Positions 62,640 to 64,000 of a stretch of 64,000 nucleotides of DNA are shown here, piece by piece. The stretch lies in the NCBI RefSeq assembly GCF_000830005.1, contig NZ_CP010407.1, forward strand, positions 7,204,001 to 7,268,000, read 5' to 3'. Below the pieces are notes generated by a model. It saw only the letters and a program-made list of their open reading frames with translations. It was not told where the DNA came from and ran no database searches. Numbering within the stretch: the first letter of the stretch is position 1; the number at the start of each line of letters is the position of its first letter. The position numbers and the translations under genes are program-made. The stretch comes from Streptomyces vietnamensis. Its GTDB lineage: Bacteria; Actinomycetota; Actinomycetes; Streptomycetales; Streptomycetaceae.

Positions 62640-64000
62640 TCAGGCCCGCTGCGCGGCGATCAGGGCGCGGTACCAGTCGAAGCTCGCCCGGGGTGTGCGG
62701 CGCAGGGTGGCGAAGTCGACCTCGACCAGACCGAAACGCTGGTGGTAGCCCTCGGCCCACTCGAAGTTGTCGAGCAGCGACCAGGTGAAGTAGCCGCGCA
62801 CGTCCACCCCTCGGGCCACGGCGTCCGCGACCGCGGTGATGTGCCCGTCGAGGTAGTCGATGCGCTCCCGGTCGTCCGTGCCGGCCGGCTGCGAGCAGCC
62901 GCTCTCGGTGATCCACACCGGCGGAAGGGCGTCGCCGTAGCGGGCCTTGAGGCCGGTGAGCAGCTCCGTGAGCCCGTCGGGGACGACCGGCCAGTCGAAC
63001 GCGGTGCGCCGGTACGTCTCCTGAGGTTCCGTCAGGTCGAAGGGCAGGCCCGCGGCGGGATCGGCCGGGGCGGTCACCCAGGTCGGGTTGTAGTAGTTGA
63101 TCCCGAGGCCGTCCAGTGGCGCGGCGATGGTGGCGAGGTCGCCGTCGCGGACCACGCCTCCCCAGCTCGGGTCGGTCATGCCGTACGCCGAGAGGTCGGG
63201 GTGGCTCCCGAGGAGGACCGGGTCGTTGAAGAGGCGGTTGTGCAGGACGTCGTACGCCGAGGCCGCCGCCGCGTCCCCGTCCGACCGGGCGTCCGGGCGC
63301 AGCCGTACGGGCGTGCAGTTGTTGGCGATCAGGACCTGGGCGTCCGGGACGGCGGCCCGCAGCGCCGCGGTCGCCAGGCCGTGGCCGAGCAGCTGGTGGT
63401 GCGCGACCGGCAGCGCGTCCAGCATCAGGGCGCGGCCCGGGGCGTGGACGCCGAAGCCGTAGCCGAAGGACATGTGCACGAAGGGCTCGTTGAGGGTGAT
63501 CCACCGCTTGACCCGGTCGCCGAGCCGCTCGGCCGTCACCGCCGCGTACTCGGCGAACCGGTGCGCGGTGTCGCGGTTCAGCCATCCGCCCTCGTCCTCC
63601 AGGGCCTGCGGCAGGTCCCAGTGGAAGAGGGTGGGCGTGGGCTCGATCCCGGCGTCGAGCAGCGCGTCGACGAGCCGGTCGTAGAAGTCGAGGCCGCGCG
63701 GCTCGACCTTGCCCGCGCCGGTCGGCAGGACGCGCGGCCAGGACACCGAGAAGCGGTACGCGTCGAGCCCGAGCCGGCGCATCAGCGCGACGTCCTCGTC
63801 GAGGCGGTGGTAGTGGTCGCAGGCGACGTCACCGGTGTGACCGTCGCGGACGGTCCCGGGGCGCCGTACGAAGGTGTCCCAGATCGACGCGCCCTTGCCG
63901 TCCTCGTCGGCCGCGCCCTCGATCTGGTACGCGGCGGTCGAGGCGCCCCAGACGAAGCCGGCCGGGAGCCGGGGGATTCGGGTGGGATCGGTGGGGCTGG
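62640..64000 (-). CDS. GH1 beta-glucosidase, 5' end outside window
   Basis: Partial gene: the frame is open to the right edge, and the visible N-terminal part already shows GFVWGASTAAYQIEGA, the start region of GH1. About 453 residues are seen. Acid/base Glu lies in TLNEPF, nucleophile Glu in ITESGCSQPAG; the second is usually ITENG, so Asn is replaced by Ser. It cleaves beta-glucosides in the cytoplasm, there being no signal peptide in the part seen. It forms an operon with the MFS transporter. Confidence 0.93.
   Translation of the reverse strand, partial: SPTDPTRIPRLPAGFVWGASTAAYQIEGAADEDGKGASIWDTFVRRPGTVRDGHTGDVACDHYHRLDEDVALMRRLGLDAYRFSVSWPRVLPTGAGKVEPRGLDFYDRLVDALLDAGIEPTPTLFHWDLPQALEDEGGWLNRDTAHRFAEYAAVTAERLGDRVKRWITLNEPFVHMSFGYGFGVHAPGRALMLDALPVAHHQLLGHGLATAALRAAVPDAQVLIANNCTPVRLRPDARSDGDAAAASAYDVLHNRLFNDPVLLGSHPDLSAYGMTDPSWGGVVRDGDLATIAAPLDGLGINYYNPTWVTAPADPAAGLPFDLTEPQETYRRTAFDWPVVPDGLTELLTGLKARYGDALPPVWITESGCSQPAGTDDRERIDYLDGHITAVADAVARGVDVRGYFTWSLLDNFEWAEGYHQRFGLVEVDFATLRRTPRASFDWYRALIAAQRA

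Overview
The window reads as chromosomal DNA of a Streptomyces-like actinomycete: very high GC, strong G/C preference at third codon positions, GTG and TTG starts, ATGA start/stop overlaps, and families typical of that group (StrR-type and LAL regulators, class E/F-type sortase, secreted M4 peptidase, CBM32 galactose oxidase). The only in-frame TTA codon I found in an apparently working gene is in the StrR-type activator. I see no tRNA, rRNA or CRISPR array.

Region 1 (1-12.2 kb) is the edge or remnant of a non-ribosomal lipopeptide cluster of the 4-hydroxyphenylglycine type. It holds an ABC exporter, a damaged 4-hydroxymandelate synthase copy, prephenate dehydrogenase, a StrR-type activator, a cold-shock-domain protein, an intact-looking 4-hydroxymandelate synthase, a half-length acyl-CoA dehydrogenase, a phosphopantetheinyl transferase and a flavin reductase. 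Among these lie clear fragments: a second StrR copy, an NRPS adenylation-domain tail, an acyl-AMP ligase piece and an acyl-CoA dehydrogenase piece. Two good matches to the published StrR operator (GTTC-R-ACTG, 11 bases, inverted copy) lie at 2001-2029 and 7207-7235. An 871-bp IS5-like element sits directly after the prephenate dehydrogenase stop codon. No NRPS module is visible; the core may be lost or lie left of the window.

Region 2 (12.2-15.8 kb) is a scar zone: an aspartokinase fragment, an intact M20 peptidase, an aminotransferase tail, a P450/ferredoxin pair and a truncated divergent regulator with a 17-bp palindrome. Region 3 (15.8-28.6 kb) has an APC permease, then a same-strand run that looks like a stress or detoxification set (YcaC-like hydrolase, DoxX, Dps, disulfide reductase-like flavoprotein, HSL esterase, YtcJ-like amidohydrolase, YaaH-like membrane protein, GNAT, alpha/beta hydrolase) ending in a strong terminator, then an HTH-NB-ARC-TPR regulator.

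Region 4 (28.6-39.9 kb) carries two further HSL esterases, one with cysteine in place of the nucleophilic serine, two AraC regulators, a chloroperoxidase-like hydrolase and two divergent LAL regulators. Region 5 (40-47.4 kb) has a secreted galactose oxidase with duplicated CBM32 domains, VanZ, a two-component pair preceded by six 12-bp repeats, and an M4 metallopeptidase. Region 6 (47.4-64 kb) has an opp/dpp-type peptide importer with an odd Gly/Ser/Arg linker, a dienelactone hydrolase, a third LAL, an RsbW-like kinase, a sortase with its likely repeat-bearing wall substrate, an NCS1 permease, and a sugar MFS transporter with a GH1 beta-glucosidase cut by the window end.
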